Notes under the pieces: model-generated
Databases searched by the model: none
Told to the model about the DNA's origin: nothing
The model's input: the letters and a program-made list of their open reading frames with translations, nothing else
Translations under genes and position numbers: made by a program
DNA from: Clostridia bacterium
GTDB taxonomy: Bacteria > Bacillota > Clostridia > Christensenellales > CAG-1252
Direction: 5' to 3'
DNA length: 64,000 nt
NCBI GenBank assembly: GCA_017394805.1
Contig: JAFPXC010000012.1
Span: 1 to 64,000 of the forward strand
In this document: positions 49,189 through 58,600 of the stretch, piece after piece
Layout: every line of letters begins with the position of its first letter
How positions within the stretch are numbered: the first letter of the stretch is position 1

Positions 49189-50808
49189 ATGAAGACGGCA
49201 GCCAACGCGGACAAATGGTTTCAAAGCAGCGTGGTATATCACGTATACCCACGTACGTTTTGCGACGCGTTGGGCGTAGGCACGGGCAACGTCGAAGGCA
49301 TCATCGGCAAATTGGACTATATCCAGCGGCTCAACGTCAACACCCTCTACGTGCAGGACATCGACCGCGTTCTCCCCGACCTCGACAGCACGGACGACGA
49401 CGAAGCGCGCCTTCGGTCCACGTCCACCCTTCTTTCTCTTTCCCGGGCGTTACACGAGCGCGGTATGCACCTCATCATCGACCTTCCCACGGCGTACACT
49501 TCGCCCGCGCACCCCTGGTTTTTGCAATGCACCAAGGGCGACGGCGCTTTCGCGGACTACTATATCCGCCGCCAAGGCAAAGGCGCCGAGGGCAAGCGTC
49601 TTCCCGATGGCCGCCGCGTCGCGCGCCGCAGCGTTTGGACGAGGGGGGACGACGGCTACTGGTATATGCACGCGGGCGATTGTCCTCTCCTCGACTGGGG
49701 TTCGGCCGCCGTGCGCCGTAGTCTATTCGATATGGCCGCACGCCGCCTTTCTTTCGGTGTGGACGGCTTCGTCATCAACGTCAAAGATATGCACACCGCC
49801 GCCTACGCCGACAAGAAGACCGCTATGGACAAAGACGCGGTGCGCACCGCGCTGTCCGCTTTCGTCGAGGCCCTTCGCGGCGTCTCCCCCGTCGCCGTCG
49901 TTCTGGACGTAGGCGCGGCGCCTCTTGCCGACGCCCAAGCGTTCACCTTTGCCGACGGCATTCGCTCGTCACGGCACCTGCCGCAAAAGGCGTTCGGCTT
50001 CGTCAAGCCCAATCACGTCCGCTTCAAGCGCACGTTGGGGCTTTGGCAGCAAGGCTCTTTCGCACGGTTCGCCCCCTCGCTCTATCTCGAGAGCGCCGAC
50101 CTGCCCCGCTCGCTCGGCTGGTTTACGGGCGACTACGGCGCCTACCGCAAAGAGGCGGCCTGCATGACCGCCACCGCCACGTTTATGCTGCGCGGCACGC
50201 CTTTCATCTACCAAGGGCAGGAGATCGGCATGACCAACTTCCCCTTCAATCGGGTTTCGGACGTCACGGACGAGCGGCTCCGCTCCCTCACGAAGGTCAA
50301 GTTGCTGTCCGCCGTGCCCTTCCTCAATCGCGCGGTATTGGGCTACCTCGGCGATATCGCCTGCGACAACGCCCGCACGGCCATGCAATGGACGGCGCTA
50401 CTGCCCAACGCGGGGTTTACCACGGACGGCACGCACCGCGTACCCGTCAACCCCAACTATATGCAAATCAACGTACAGGACGCTTTCGAGCGCGACGACA
50501 GCGTTTTCGCCTACTATCGGCGGCTTCTCGCTCTGCGCAATAGCGCGGAATACGCCAACGTACTCCAAAAGGGCACCTATTGCGAATACTATCGGCACAA
50601 CAAGGACCTCATGGTCTATACGCGCAGTTACAAGGGCGTCACCCTCATCGTCGTATGCAACCTGCGCAACGCGGACGTGCCCTTCGTCCTTCCCGACCGC
50701 ATCGCATTCAAGGACTGCACCTTGCTCGCCGCAGGCTACGATATGCCCGCACACCTGGGCACGGTGACCTTGCGCCCCTACGAATGCGTGGTATATCGAC
50801 TCGACTGA
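49189..50808 (+). CDS. GH13 alpha-amylase-family protein with degenerate active site
   Basis: 539 residues with the full oligo-1,6-glucosidase-like layout: N-terminal VVYHVYPRTF, TIM barrel, and a C-terminal beta domain (VYTRSYKGVTLIVVCNLRNA). All catalytic regions are altered. Region I DxVxNH is DLPTAY (98-103); region II GFRxDV is GFVINV, so the nucleophile Asp is Asn197 and the partner Arg is Val; region III VGE is VGA, so the acid/base Glu is Ala243; region IV NHDQPR is SADLPR, with Asp304 kept but His lost. Flanking fold residues (GTPFIYQGQEIGMTN) are intact, so the gene is under selection but not for glycoside hydrolysis. It leads an operon with the barrel protein 27 bases downstream. 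Possibly a sugar-binding or scaffold protein. Confidence 0.85.
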   Translation: MKTAANADKWFQSSVVYHVYPRTFCDALGVGTGNVEGIIGKLDYIQRLNVNTLYVQDIDRVLPDLDSTDDDEARLRSTSTLLSLSRALHERGMHLIIDLPTAYTSPAHPWFLQCTKGDGAFADYYIRRQGKGAEGKRLPDGRRVARRSVWTRGDDGYWYMHAGDCPLLDWGSAAVRRSLFDMAARRLSFGVDGFVINVKDMHTAAYADKKTAMDKDAVRTALSAFVEALRGVSPVAVVLDVGAAPLADAQAFTFADGIRSSRHLPQKAFGFVKPNHVRFKRTLGLWQQGSFARFAPSLYLESADLPRSLGWFTGDYGAYRKEAACMTATATFMLRGTPFIYQGQEIGMTNFPFNRVSDVTDERLRSLTKVKLLSAVPFLNRAVLGYLGDIACDNARTAMQWTALLPNAGFTTDGTHRVPVNPNYMQINVQDAFERDDSVFAYYRRLLALRNSAEYANVLQKGTYCEYYRHNKDLMVYTRSYKGVTLIVVCNLRNADVPFVLPDRIAFKDCTLLAAGYDMPAHLGTVTLRPYECVVYRLD

Positions 50809-50835
50809 CAATATCCATCTATCAAGGAGAAAACT

Positions 50836-51567
50836 ATGAATATTGCTTTTTACATCAATTACGGATTCTATCAAGACGCGCGCACCGCGCTTTCCCGTCT
50901 CAAAGCCCACGGCGTAGACAAAGTCGTCACATGGATCGACCACGACGTGGAAGCGACCGCCACCTTGGGCGAGCACGAGTTGTTTTCCTATGTCAAAGAC
51001 AACGCCTTACAAATAGACGCCGCCATCGTTCCCCACGACAACTTGCCCTACCTGTCCAACACGCGCTACGGGCGCAAGGACGCCATCAAGGCCTACAAGC
51101 AAGCCGTCCTGACCGCGGTGGACAACCACGTTCCCCTGCTCGTGATGGACGCCGCGCCTCTCTCCGCGCCCTACGTAGAGGCGCTTCGGGAGATTTGCGC
51201 CTACGCTTCCGAAAACGGCGTTATCATAGCCCTTCGCGACGCGGCGGACGCGGACGTCATCGGCATTCTATCCGAGGTAGACGACCTCTATTATTGTCTT
51301 GACACGGCGCAATGCATCAAGCATCATTTGGACGTTCCCGCCCGCGTGGAGGCCCTCAAATCCCGCCTCGTTTACGTCATTCTCTCGGACGTGGGACACA
51401 ATGACGAACGCTGTCTTCCCACCTACGGCAATACGGATTTCGCGCCCATTCTCGCCGCCGTCAAAGCCTCGGGCTACGTCGGCACCTACGCCGTCTACGC
51501 GTCGAGCGCCAAAGGTATCACGGATGCGGACGCCTTCATCGAAGCGGCCAAATCCATCGTCAAATAG
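50836..51567 (+). CDS. Xylose-isomerase-like TIM barrel protein lacking most metal ligands
   Basis: 243 residues, following the GH13-like gene by 27 bases with AAGGAG before the ATG. The order of strands and the ending (LPTYGNTDFAPILAAVKASGYVG) match the AP-endonuclease-2/xylose-isomerase-like family. The usual metal-binding residues are mostly replaced: the Glu of the ALE motif is Arg134 (IIALRDA), DxGH is DTAQ (Asp156 kept, His gone), HxHxxD is YVILSD (His gone), and the last-strand Glu is absent (GTYAVYA). Isomerase or endonuclease activity is therefore unlikely. Whether it partners the inactive GH13 protein is inference from the operon. Confidence 0.75.
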   Translation: MNIAFYINYGFYQDARTALSRLKAHGVDKVVTWIDHDVEATATLGEHELFSYVKDNALQIDAAIVPHDNLPYLSNTRYGRKDAIKAYKQAVLTAVDNHVPLLVMDAAPLSAPYVEALREICAYASENGVIIALRDAADADVIGILSEVDDLYYCLDTAQCIKHHLDVPARVEALKSRLVYVILSDVGHNDERCLPTYGNTDFAPILAAVKASGYVGTYAVYASSAKGITDADAFIEAAKSIVK

Positions 51568-51584
51568 CGTTTCGCTTTCTACCG

Positions 51585-51621
51585 AAAAGGCTGTTGAAAA
51601 TCGCGTTTCAACAGCCTTTTT
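51585..51621 (+). terminator. Bidirectional terminator
   Basis: A 15-bp perfect stem (51585-51599 with 51606-51620) with a six-base loop and a T tract on each strand. It ends the GH13-like operon on the plus strand and nfnAB on the minus strand. Confidence 0.9.
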
Positions 51622-51664
51622 CGTTACGCCCGACCTTCGGTCGAACGCGAATATGCGTTCCTTT

Positions 51665-53050
51665 TTATTTGTTGCGCAAGAATTCGTCTATACCGACGGC
51701 GGCCACTTTGCCCGCGCCCATCGCCAAGATCACCGTTGCCGCGCCCGTCACGGCGTCACCGCCCGCGAACACGCCGTCCACCGTGGTCATACCCGTCTCC
51801 TCGTTGATAACGATACCGCCGTAAGGCCGCACCTGCAACCCCTTGGTCAAAGACCGTATAAAGGGATTGGGCGAGGTGCCCAGACTCATAATGACGGCGT
51901 CGGCCTCGATGGTGAACTCGCTATCGGGCTTGACGACGGGTCTGCGCCTTCCGCTTTGGTCGGGCTCGCCCAACGTCATCTCCACGCACTTCACGCCGCA
52001 CACGTATCCCTTATCGTCCGCAAGGATTTCCACGGGATTGGTGAGCATACGGAAGTGAATACCCTCTTCTTTGGCGTGCACCACTTCTTCGTGTCTTGCG
52101 GGCAACTCCTTTTCCGAGCGACGATACACCACGGTGACGTCCGCGCCGATACGCACGGCGCACCTTGCGGCGTCCATGGCCACGTTGCCGCCGCCCACCA
52201 CCACGGCCTTTTTGGGGCGGGGAATAGGCGTTTTGGAATCGGGCAGATAGGCTTTCATCAGGTTGATACGCGTCAAAAACTCGTTGGCCGAATACACGCC
52301 GTTGCAATTTTCGCCCTTGATACCCATAAACTTGGGCAAACCCGCGCCGCAACCCACGAAAATACTTTGATATCCCATCTCGTACAAATCGTCGATGGTC
52401 AAGGTCTTGTCGATCACCACGTTGGTCTGTATATCCACGCCCAAGGCCAGCAGATTGTCGATTTCCCTCGTCACCACGCTCTTGGGCAAGCGAAACTCGG
52501 GGATGCCGTAGCGCAACACGCCGCCCGCGACGTGCAACGCCTCGAATATGGTCACCTCGTAGCCCATTTTGGCGAGGTCGGCGGCGCAACTCAATGCGCT
52601 CGGACCGCTGCCGATGACGGCAACTTTTTTGCCGTTCTTGGGGATATCCGCCTTTACGGGAACGGTATGCGCGTTGTGCCAATCGGCGACGAAGCGCTCG
52701 AGATACCCTATGCCCACGGGCTTGCCGTTGATGCCGCGCAGACACTTGCCCTCGCATTGCGTTTCCTGCGGACAAACCCTGCCGCACACGGCGGGCAAAT
52801 TGTTGCTCTCGGCGATGATTTGATAGGCTTTCTCGAATTCGCCATTGGCCACCTCGCGTATAAACGCGGGGATATTCACGCACACGGGGCATCCCGTACA
52901 GCACGGATGATTTTTGCAATCCAGACACCGCGAGGCCTCGGCGAGCGCCATCTCTTCGGTATAGCCGAGCGCCACTTCTTCAAAACTCTTATTCCGTTCC
53001 TCCACGGGCGCGGTCGGCATTTCGTTGCGTTCCATTTTCAAATTTGCCAT
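51665..53050 (-). CDS. nfnB: NfnB-like / glutamate synthase small-subunit-like flavoprotein
   Basis: 461 residues. Start at MANLKMERNEMP, whose ribosome site lies in the end of the previous gene; the longer open frame reads back into that gene. N-terminal Cys clusters (CLDCKNHPCCTGCPVC; CGRVCPQETQCEGKC) bind two 4Fe-4S clusters, followed by FAD-binding IGSGPSALSCAADL and NAD(P)H-binding VVGGGNVAMDAA. Alone it would be called NADPH-dependent glutamate synthase (GltA), but pairing with an FAD/2Fe-2S subunit two bases upstream is the NfnAB arrangement: an electron-bifurcating complex linking NADH, NADPH and ferredoxin in anaerobes. No glutamate synthase large subunit is nearby. Confidence 0.88.
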   Translation of the reverse strand: MANLKMERNEMPTAPVEERNKSFEEVALGYTEEMALAEASRCLDCKNHPCCTGCPVCVNIPAFIREVANGEFEKAYQIIAESNNLPAVCGRVCPQETQCEGKCLRGINGKPVGIGYLERFVADWHNAHTVPVKADIPKNGKKVAVIGSGPSALSCAADLAKMGYEVTIFEALHVAGGVLRYGIPEFRLPKSVVTREIDNLLALGVDIQTNVVIDKTLTIDDLYEMGYQSIFVGCGAGLPKFMGIKGENCNGVYSANEFLTRINLMKAYLPDSKTPIPRPKKAVVVGGGNVAMDAARCAVRIGADVTVVYRRSEKELPARHEEVVHAKEEGIHFRMLTNPVEILADDKGYVCGVKCVEMTLGEPDQSGRRRPVVKPDSEFTIEADAVIMSLGTSPNPFIRSLTKGLQVRPYGGIVINEETGMTTVDGVFAGGDAVTGAATVILAMGAGKVAAVGIDEFLRNK

Positions 53051-53052
53051 AA

Positions 53053-53892
53053 CTAATTCCCCTTTTTCAGCAAGTTGCAATTATCTTCGCGCTGGTGCCG
53101 CTCGAAATCACCGAAGCGGCGGTTACGGCTCATCACTTCGTCGAAGTCGATGAGGTGCGCGTCGAAGTCGGGCCCGTCCACGCAGGCGAACTTGGTCTCG
53201 CCGCCCACGGTCAGGCGGCAACCGCCGCACATACCCGTGCCGTCTATCATAATGGGATTCATACTCACCATGGTCTTGACGCCGTATTTCTTGGTGAACA
53301 AACTCACGAACTTCATCATGATCACGGGGCCGAATGCCAGCACTTCGTCGTAGTTTTCCCCGTCCAATATCAACTTCTCCAACGCCTCGGTCACGAGGGC
53401 TTTTTGCCCGAAACTGCCGTCGTCCGTCACAAAGACGCACTTATCCGAGACGGCCTTCATGTCCTCTTCCAATATCAAGAGGTCCTTGTTGCGGAATCCG
53501 GCGATGATATGCACCTCCGTCCCCTGCTCGTGCAAAGCACGCGCCACGGGATAGGCAATGGCGCACCCCACGCCGCCGCCCACGACGGCCACCTTTTTCA
53601 ATCCTTCTATTTCGGTCGGCTTGCCCAAAGGCCCCACGAAGTCCTGTATATACTCGCCCTCGGCCAGCGAGTCGAGTTGCATGGTAGAAGCGCCCACCAC
53701 CTGATACACGATACTGACGGTGCCTTTCTCCCTGTCGTAATCGTTGATGGTCAAAGGGATGCGCTCCCCGTCCGCGCCCGCCCGCAAAATGATAAACTGC
53801 CCCGCTTTGGCCCTTTTGGCGACCAAGGGTGCGTCGACCACCATTTTCACGACGGATGCGTTGAGTTGTTCTTTTTTCAAAATCTTATTCAT
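53053..53892 (-). CDS. nfnA: NfnA-like ferredoxin-NADP reductase subunit
   Basis: 279 residues, PyrK/ferredoxin reductase-like. FAD-binding region (AGQFIILRAG; RIPLTINDYD), NAD-binding VAVVGGGVGCAIAYPVA, and the C-terminal 2Fe-2S site DGTGMCGGCRLTVGG with a final Cys in FACVDGPDFDAH, including the Asp ligand typical of NfnA. The length equals that of Thermotoga NfnA. Promoter at 53926-53954; overlapping translation signals with nfnB indicate a fixed 1:1 complex in redox balancing. Confidence 0.88.
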   Translation of the reverse strand: MNKILKKEQLNASVVKMVVDAPLVAKRAKAGQFIILRAGADGERIPLTINDYDREKGTVSIVYQVVGASTMQLDSLAEGEYIQDFVGPLGKPTEIEGLKKVAVVGGGVGCAIAYPVARALHEQGTEVHIIAGFRNKDLLILEEDMKAVSDKCVFVTDDGSFGQKALVTEALEKLILDGENYDEVLAFGPVIMMKFVSLFTKKYGVKTMVSMNPIMIDGTGMCGGCRLTVGGETKFACVDGPDFDAHLIDFDEVMSRNRRFGDFERHQREDNCNLLKKGN

Positions 53893-53925
53893 AAAACCAA
53901 CACCTTTGTATAAGTCTATATACCA

Positions 53926-53954
53926 ATTATATAATTTTTTGCGTCCAATACCAA
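53926..53954 (-). promoter_or_regulatory. Sigma-A promoter of nfnAB
   Basis: Minus strand TTGGTA (53949-53954), 17 bases, perfect TATAAT (53926-53931). Confidence 0.65.
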
Positions 53955-53984
53955 AAAAAAATAGCCCTTTTCGACTATTTTTTT
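53955..53984 (-). terminator. Probable terminator of the surface protein-ligase operon
   Basis: An A/T-rich stem (AAATAG with CTATTT, extendable through flanking A and T runs) followed on the minus strand by a run of nine T. It lies between the ligase stop and the nfnAB promoter. Confidence 0.45.
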
Positions 53985-54030
53985 CTCGAAACGAACTATT
54001 TTTTACGCGATTTCGGTCAAACCCGCCCGT

Positions 54031-55689
54031 TCAATCCCGTTCCGCCAACTTGCGGTAATCCACCTTGCCCATCGGCGTCACGGGCATTTCGTCCACCACT
54101 TCTATCTCGCGCGGCACGCAATACTTGGTCAGTTGCCGCTTCAAATGGTCGGCCACGGCGGATTTCACGCGCTCGCCGTCCCCCTCGTGGACGGTCAACC
54201 ACAACTTGACCGACACCTTGCCGTTACGCCTTTTTTCGGTGACGGCGGCTTTTTCCACGCCCGCCACCTCGTAGGCGAGTTGCTCGATCTCCTGATGGTA
54301 CACGTTGACGCCGGCGATGATGCTCATACGCTTTTTGCGCCCCACGAAGTGATAATAACCCTCTTCGTCGCGGTAGCCGCAGTCCCCCGTATGCAGCCAG
54401 ATTTTATCCTCGTTACGGCTCAGCACCCCCTCGGGCGTGGCGTCGCGATAGCCGCCCATCACCGTCAGCCCCGACACGCATATCTCGCCGCGTTGGTCGG
54501 CGCCGAGCCTATGGCCGTCCTCGTCCATCACGCACATTTCCACCCCCACCACGGGCTTGCCGATACTGCCCGCCTTGTCTTGTATATGAGGAGAGTTAGC
54601 ACAGCACACCGCCACGGTCTCGGTCAACCCATAGCCCTGATACAAGCGGCATCGACTGCCCGCCTCTCGGCACAGCGCGTCGAACTGCGTTTTGAGTTCG
54701 GGGCTCATGGCGTCGCCCCCGCAATAGGCGTTTTGCAATGTGGCGATATTCTTCCCCGCGAACGCCCCCGTAGCCAGCATTTTCTCGTACATCGTGGGCA
54801 CGCCGACCAGCAGATTGATCTTGTTTTTGCGAATGATGCTCACGCTCTTCTTGGGGTCGAACGAGGCTTGCAACACCACGCGGACGCCGTAGGGCAACAT
54901 CGCGTGCAGGCACACGCCTATGCCGAAGCCGTGGAAGATGGGCAGCACCATCAGCATCGCCGTCTTGCCCACCTCGGGCACGTCGGTCAGGTGAATGACC
55001 GCGTTGGCCTCCGCGTTCATCATGGTATTGGTAATGGGTATGGTCTTGGGTATGCCCGTCGTACCGCCGCTATGCAGATACATACATACGTCCTCGCCCC
55101 GCCCTTTCACTTGGGCGACGGGCGCCAAGGCTTTGCCCGCGTCGTACACCTGCACTTGGGCGCGAGGACTTGCGGCTATCGCCTTTTTGAGGGCGCTCTT
55201 CCTCACCTTGTTGACGGATTGAATGACCGCGGCCACGGGGCGGGCGAAATACTCGCCTGCGGACAACAAGAGGATTTGCACGTCCCCTTTGGTCAACACG
55301 GGGTATTGGTGCAAAAACAATTTGTCAAAGCACAGCAATACGCGGCTTCCGAGCCGCTCCATCTGCTGCAATACCGACTCGGGCGGCGTAAGGGGGTGCA
55401 ATACGCTGCACACCGCGCCCAAATAATTGATGGCGTATATGGCGGCCACCGCCACGGGCAAATTGGGCATACAAATGGTCACCACGCTGCCCTTCTCCAC
55501 GCCCATGGCCGCGAGCGTAGCGGCCATACGCTTCGTCGCTCGGTCCAATTCGCCGTGCGTCAGCGACTTGAACATAAATTGCAAGGAGATACGGTCGTCA
55601 AGGCCGCGCATACCGCGCCGCCAATATTCGTACGTCGAACAATCGAAGTCTGTCGGGTTGCTGTCGTTAAATGTCAATGTCGTCGTCAT
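54031..55689 (-). CDS. AMP-forming acyl-CoA ligase/synthetase
   Basis: About 552 residues of the ANL superfamily. P-loop YLHSGGTTGIPKTIPI, adenylation motifs QGYGLTET, WLHTGDCGY, the hinge GRKKRMSIIAG, and the C-terminal catalytic Lys in PMGKVDYRKL. It activates a carboxylic acid as the acyl-AMP and usually forms a CoA thioester; size and motifs suit medium- or long-chain fatty acids. The start is set at MTTTLTFNDSN (55689), overlapping the end of the upstream gene by 23 bases; an ATG at 55698 is possible. The overlap with a large surface-protein gene suggests a lipid-modification or envelope role, but that is inference. Confidence 0.9.
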   Translation of the reverse strand: MTTTLTFNDSNPTDFDCSTYEYWRRGMRGLDDRISLQFMFKSLTHGELDRATKRMAATLAAMGVEKGSVVTICMPNLPVAVAAIYAINYLGAVCSVLHPLTPPESVLQQMERLGSRVLLCFDKLFLHQYPVLTKGDVQILLLSAGEYFARPVAAVIQSVNKVRKSALKKAIAASPRAQVQVYDAGKALAPVAQVKGRGEDVCMYLHSGGTTGIPKTIPITNTMMNAEANAVIHLTDVPEVGKTAMLMVLPIFHGFGIGVCLHAMLPYGVRVVLQASFDPKKSVSIIRKNKINLLVGVPTMYEKMLATGAFAGKNIATLQNAYCGGDAMSPELKTQFDALCREAGSRCRLYQGYGLTETVAVCCANSPHIQDKAGSIGKPVVGVEMCVMDEDGHRLGADQRGEICVSGLTVMGGYRDATPEGVLSRNEDKIWLHTGDCGYRDEEGYYHFVGRKKRMSIIAGVNVYHQEIEQLAYEVAGVEKAAVTEKRRNGKVSVKLWLTVHEGDGERVKSAVADHLKRQLTKYCVPREIEVVDEMPVTPMGKVDYRKLAERD

Positions 55690-58600
55690 CGTCCCCATCG
55701 GGCAAAGTCGGGGCAAAGGTCTTTTGCTCCAGCACTTCGTCACTCCTTTCCAATATTACGGTCTTTTTCTCTTCTTCCGCCCGCGCTTTGGCTTCTTCTT
55801 CCTCGCGGCGGAGATCTTCTTCCACCTGTTTGGCGCGCGCTTCGTCCGCCTCTATCATCTTGGCGATGATCTCGTCCTCGTTGGCGTTATTGTCCAACCC
55901 CAATCCCGACAAGGTGTCTTTCAAGGTGCGGTCGGACGTGCGCAGACGCGCAAGGCGTTGTTTGTATTGTTGGTATTTCTCCTCTTTCTCGCGCAGAGCG
56001 ATGCGCTCTGCGGGCGTCAATTCGCGCTCCACCGTGGTCTCGTCGAACGCTTCGATAAAGCTGTCCAACTCCTCGTCCTCGTCGGGTTTGGCCGTTGCTT
56101 TGGCGGTAGGCGCGGCCACTTGTTTGGTCGCGTCTTCGGCCAGTTTCTTGTTGCGGCGCGCCTTGGATACGACCACGACGACCACCACCACCACGACTGC
56201 CAGCACCACGCCGCCCGCGATGAGCCCGATCAAGAGCCAGTTGATCTCGCGTTGGGCGCATATCACGTACTTCGCGGCCATCGTGCGTTGCGTAAAGACG
56301 ACGTACTCGCCTTCTTGCACGAAGTCCAACTGCACCCATTGATCGCCCTCCGCGTACAACACTTTGGTATTGCGCAGATTGGACGGCGCCGCCAAGCGGA
56401 AGGTGATATTGCCCGACTCTGCGCTCACGGGATTGGACACCTCGTACACCGTCACGACGTGGTAGCCCGACAAAGAGGCTACGGCGGCGCCGTAACGGCT
56501 GTTGACGCCCTTCTCTACGGTCAAGGTCTCGGTCGTATTGAAGCGGCCGGACACCTCGAACGCGCTGTCGTTGGTGGGCAAAGACAGACTCTTGATGGTC
56601 AATTTGACGGGCGCGTACTGCACCCTGTAATTCTTCAGCACGTCGCTTTGGCTTTGCACCAACTCTACGGTGTATACGCCCACTTCGGTCGGCGTACCCT
56701 CCACCGTTTTGCCCTCGCTGTCCTTATAGGACAGACCAAAGGCGGCGTTGAGTTGATTGAACTCGGCGTCCGACACGTCCATATCCAAGTTGACGTGAAC
56801 GGTCAGGCGGGGCGAAGCGCCCTCGTATATGGTGAAATTGCCCGAAGAAGAGGTGACCGTAACGCGCAAGGGACGCGGATTGACGTACAACTTGCCCTCG
56901 CGCACCACGTTGACGGCGTAGTTGGCGTTGTCGGACGTCACCTTGAGTGGGTATCCTCTGTCGCTACACCCGAACGACGCGTCCAGACTATCCGTCCAAG
57001 TGCCGTCCGTTTTTTGCACGGACAGGGTCAGATTGGCCAAAAACGCCGTTATATCCGCGGTCAGCACGTCGCCCGCGGGCCACCACAAATGCGCCGTGCC
57101 CTCTTCGCCCCGCGTAATGCGCTCGGCAAAGGCCGCGTCGCCGTAGTTGACGTCGTAGTCCCACACCGAGAGCGCCACGTTCCGCTTGGTCACGGTCAGG
57201 CCGTTCTCTCCCGCAAAGGTGAGGTCACACGCGTACATAGAGTCGTTTTCCAAGGTGACGTGCACGTCATAACGCCCCACGTCGCCCACTTCCGCCACGG
57301 CGCCCGCTTGCCTGTATTCGACGCGCCAAGTGCCGTCTACGGTCTTATCGCCGACCGTGACGGGCGTAGCGGCCGCTTGCTCGCCGTAGGTGACCGAGAG
57401 GTTATCCAATCGCACGTCCTCGGCGGTCAACGCCACCTTCGCCACGTCTATCTCGGCATAGCGACGGGCTTGGCCGCAATACAATTCGCTGTCCATTATG
57501 ACCATGGCACGGTAAAACCCGGGCATGGGCAATTCGGCGGACAAGGCGTAGGGCGACCAGTGCTCGCAATCTCTGCTGTATTCGTAGGTCAAGGTATAGG
57601 TGGCGGTATTGCCCTCCTCTATCCATTCGGCGAAATCGTCGCTATCCACGACGTACCCGTCGCCGAGGTCAAACCGCTCGCCGTACGACAGTTGCTGGGC
57701 GTAGGCTTTCCAGGATATCCCCACCGAGCATTTGACTACTTCCAAAGGAAGTAGCAAGTCGTCTTCGGTGGCGTTGTAGTTGACGTTGCCTTTATAATGC
57801 ACGCGCACGGTATAACTGCCCACGGCGGCGGGCGGCGTAAGGCTCCATTCGTCCGTATCGAGCTTGCGATAGGCAAATTCGAAATCGGCGGGCGCGCAGT
57901 CCACGTCCCTACCGTCCGCGTCCTTGACGTCGTAGTAGGTGCGCCGCGCATTGTAGAGATCCACGGCGGCGCTTTCCGCCGTGCGATTCTTCTTGTACTC
58001 AAAACCAAGGGGACTTTGCACCTGCGACAGTACCACGTCCGCCTTTCGTATTTCGACGGGATACCACCCCGAGGCGGGACAACGCGGATTGGCGTAGTTC
58101 CCTGCCGTGCCCACGAAGCTAAACGCGACGTAATAGCGCCCCGCCGTCGCCAGTTGGTCGGTACGCGAAGCGATATTCTCGCCGTCGAGGCTGTACAACG
58201 CCTCTATGCGATAGCCCTCGTCCGCTACGCCGCCCTTTTGGACGGAAGCGCCCAGCAAGGCGATGGAAGAGCGCACCGAGCCGTCGTACACGACGGACGC
58301 CTCGGCAGAGTCTACGACGATGGCGCCGCTATACGGCGTCACGGCGTACGTATGCGTCGTATCGGCAAGTTTGTAGTTGCCTTTGGTGCGGAATACGGGG
58401 GCCACGGTATAGGTACCGCAGCCGATATCCGCGACGTATTCGGCCGTAAATTCCGAGCGGTTGGGATCGTTGGCCACCACGTAGGTCACGTTTGCCGCCA
58501 AGTCCGAAAGATTGGGTTCCAACCCCTTGGGGTCTTGCAAGGTCACCTTGGGCAAAATGCGTTGCCCGTATTCCGAGGTCATGCTGTCCTCGTCCCAGAC

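Noticed and set aside
51665-53050. Classical glutamate synthase small subunit
   Set aside because: No large subunit nearby, and pairing with an NfnA-type subunit two bases upstream favours NfnAB.
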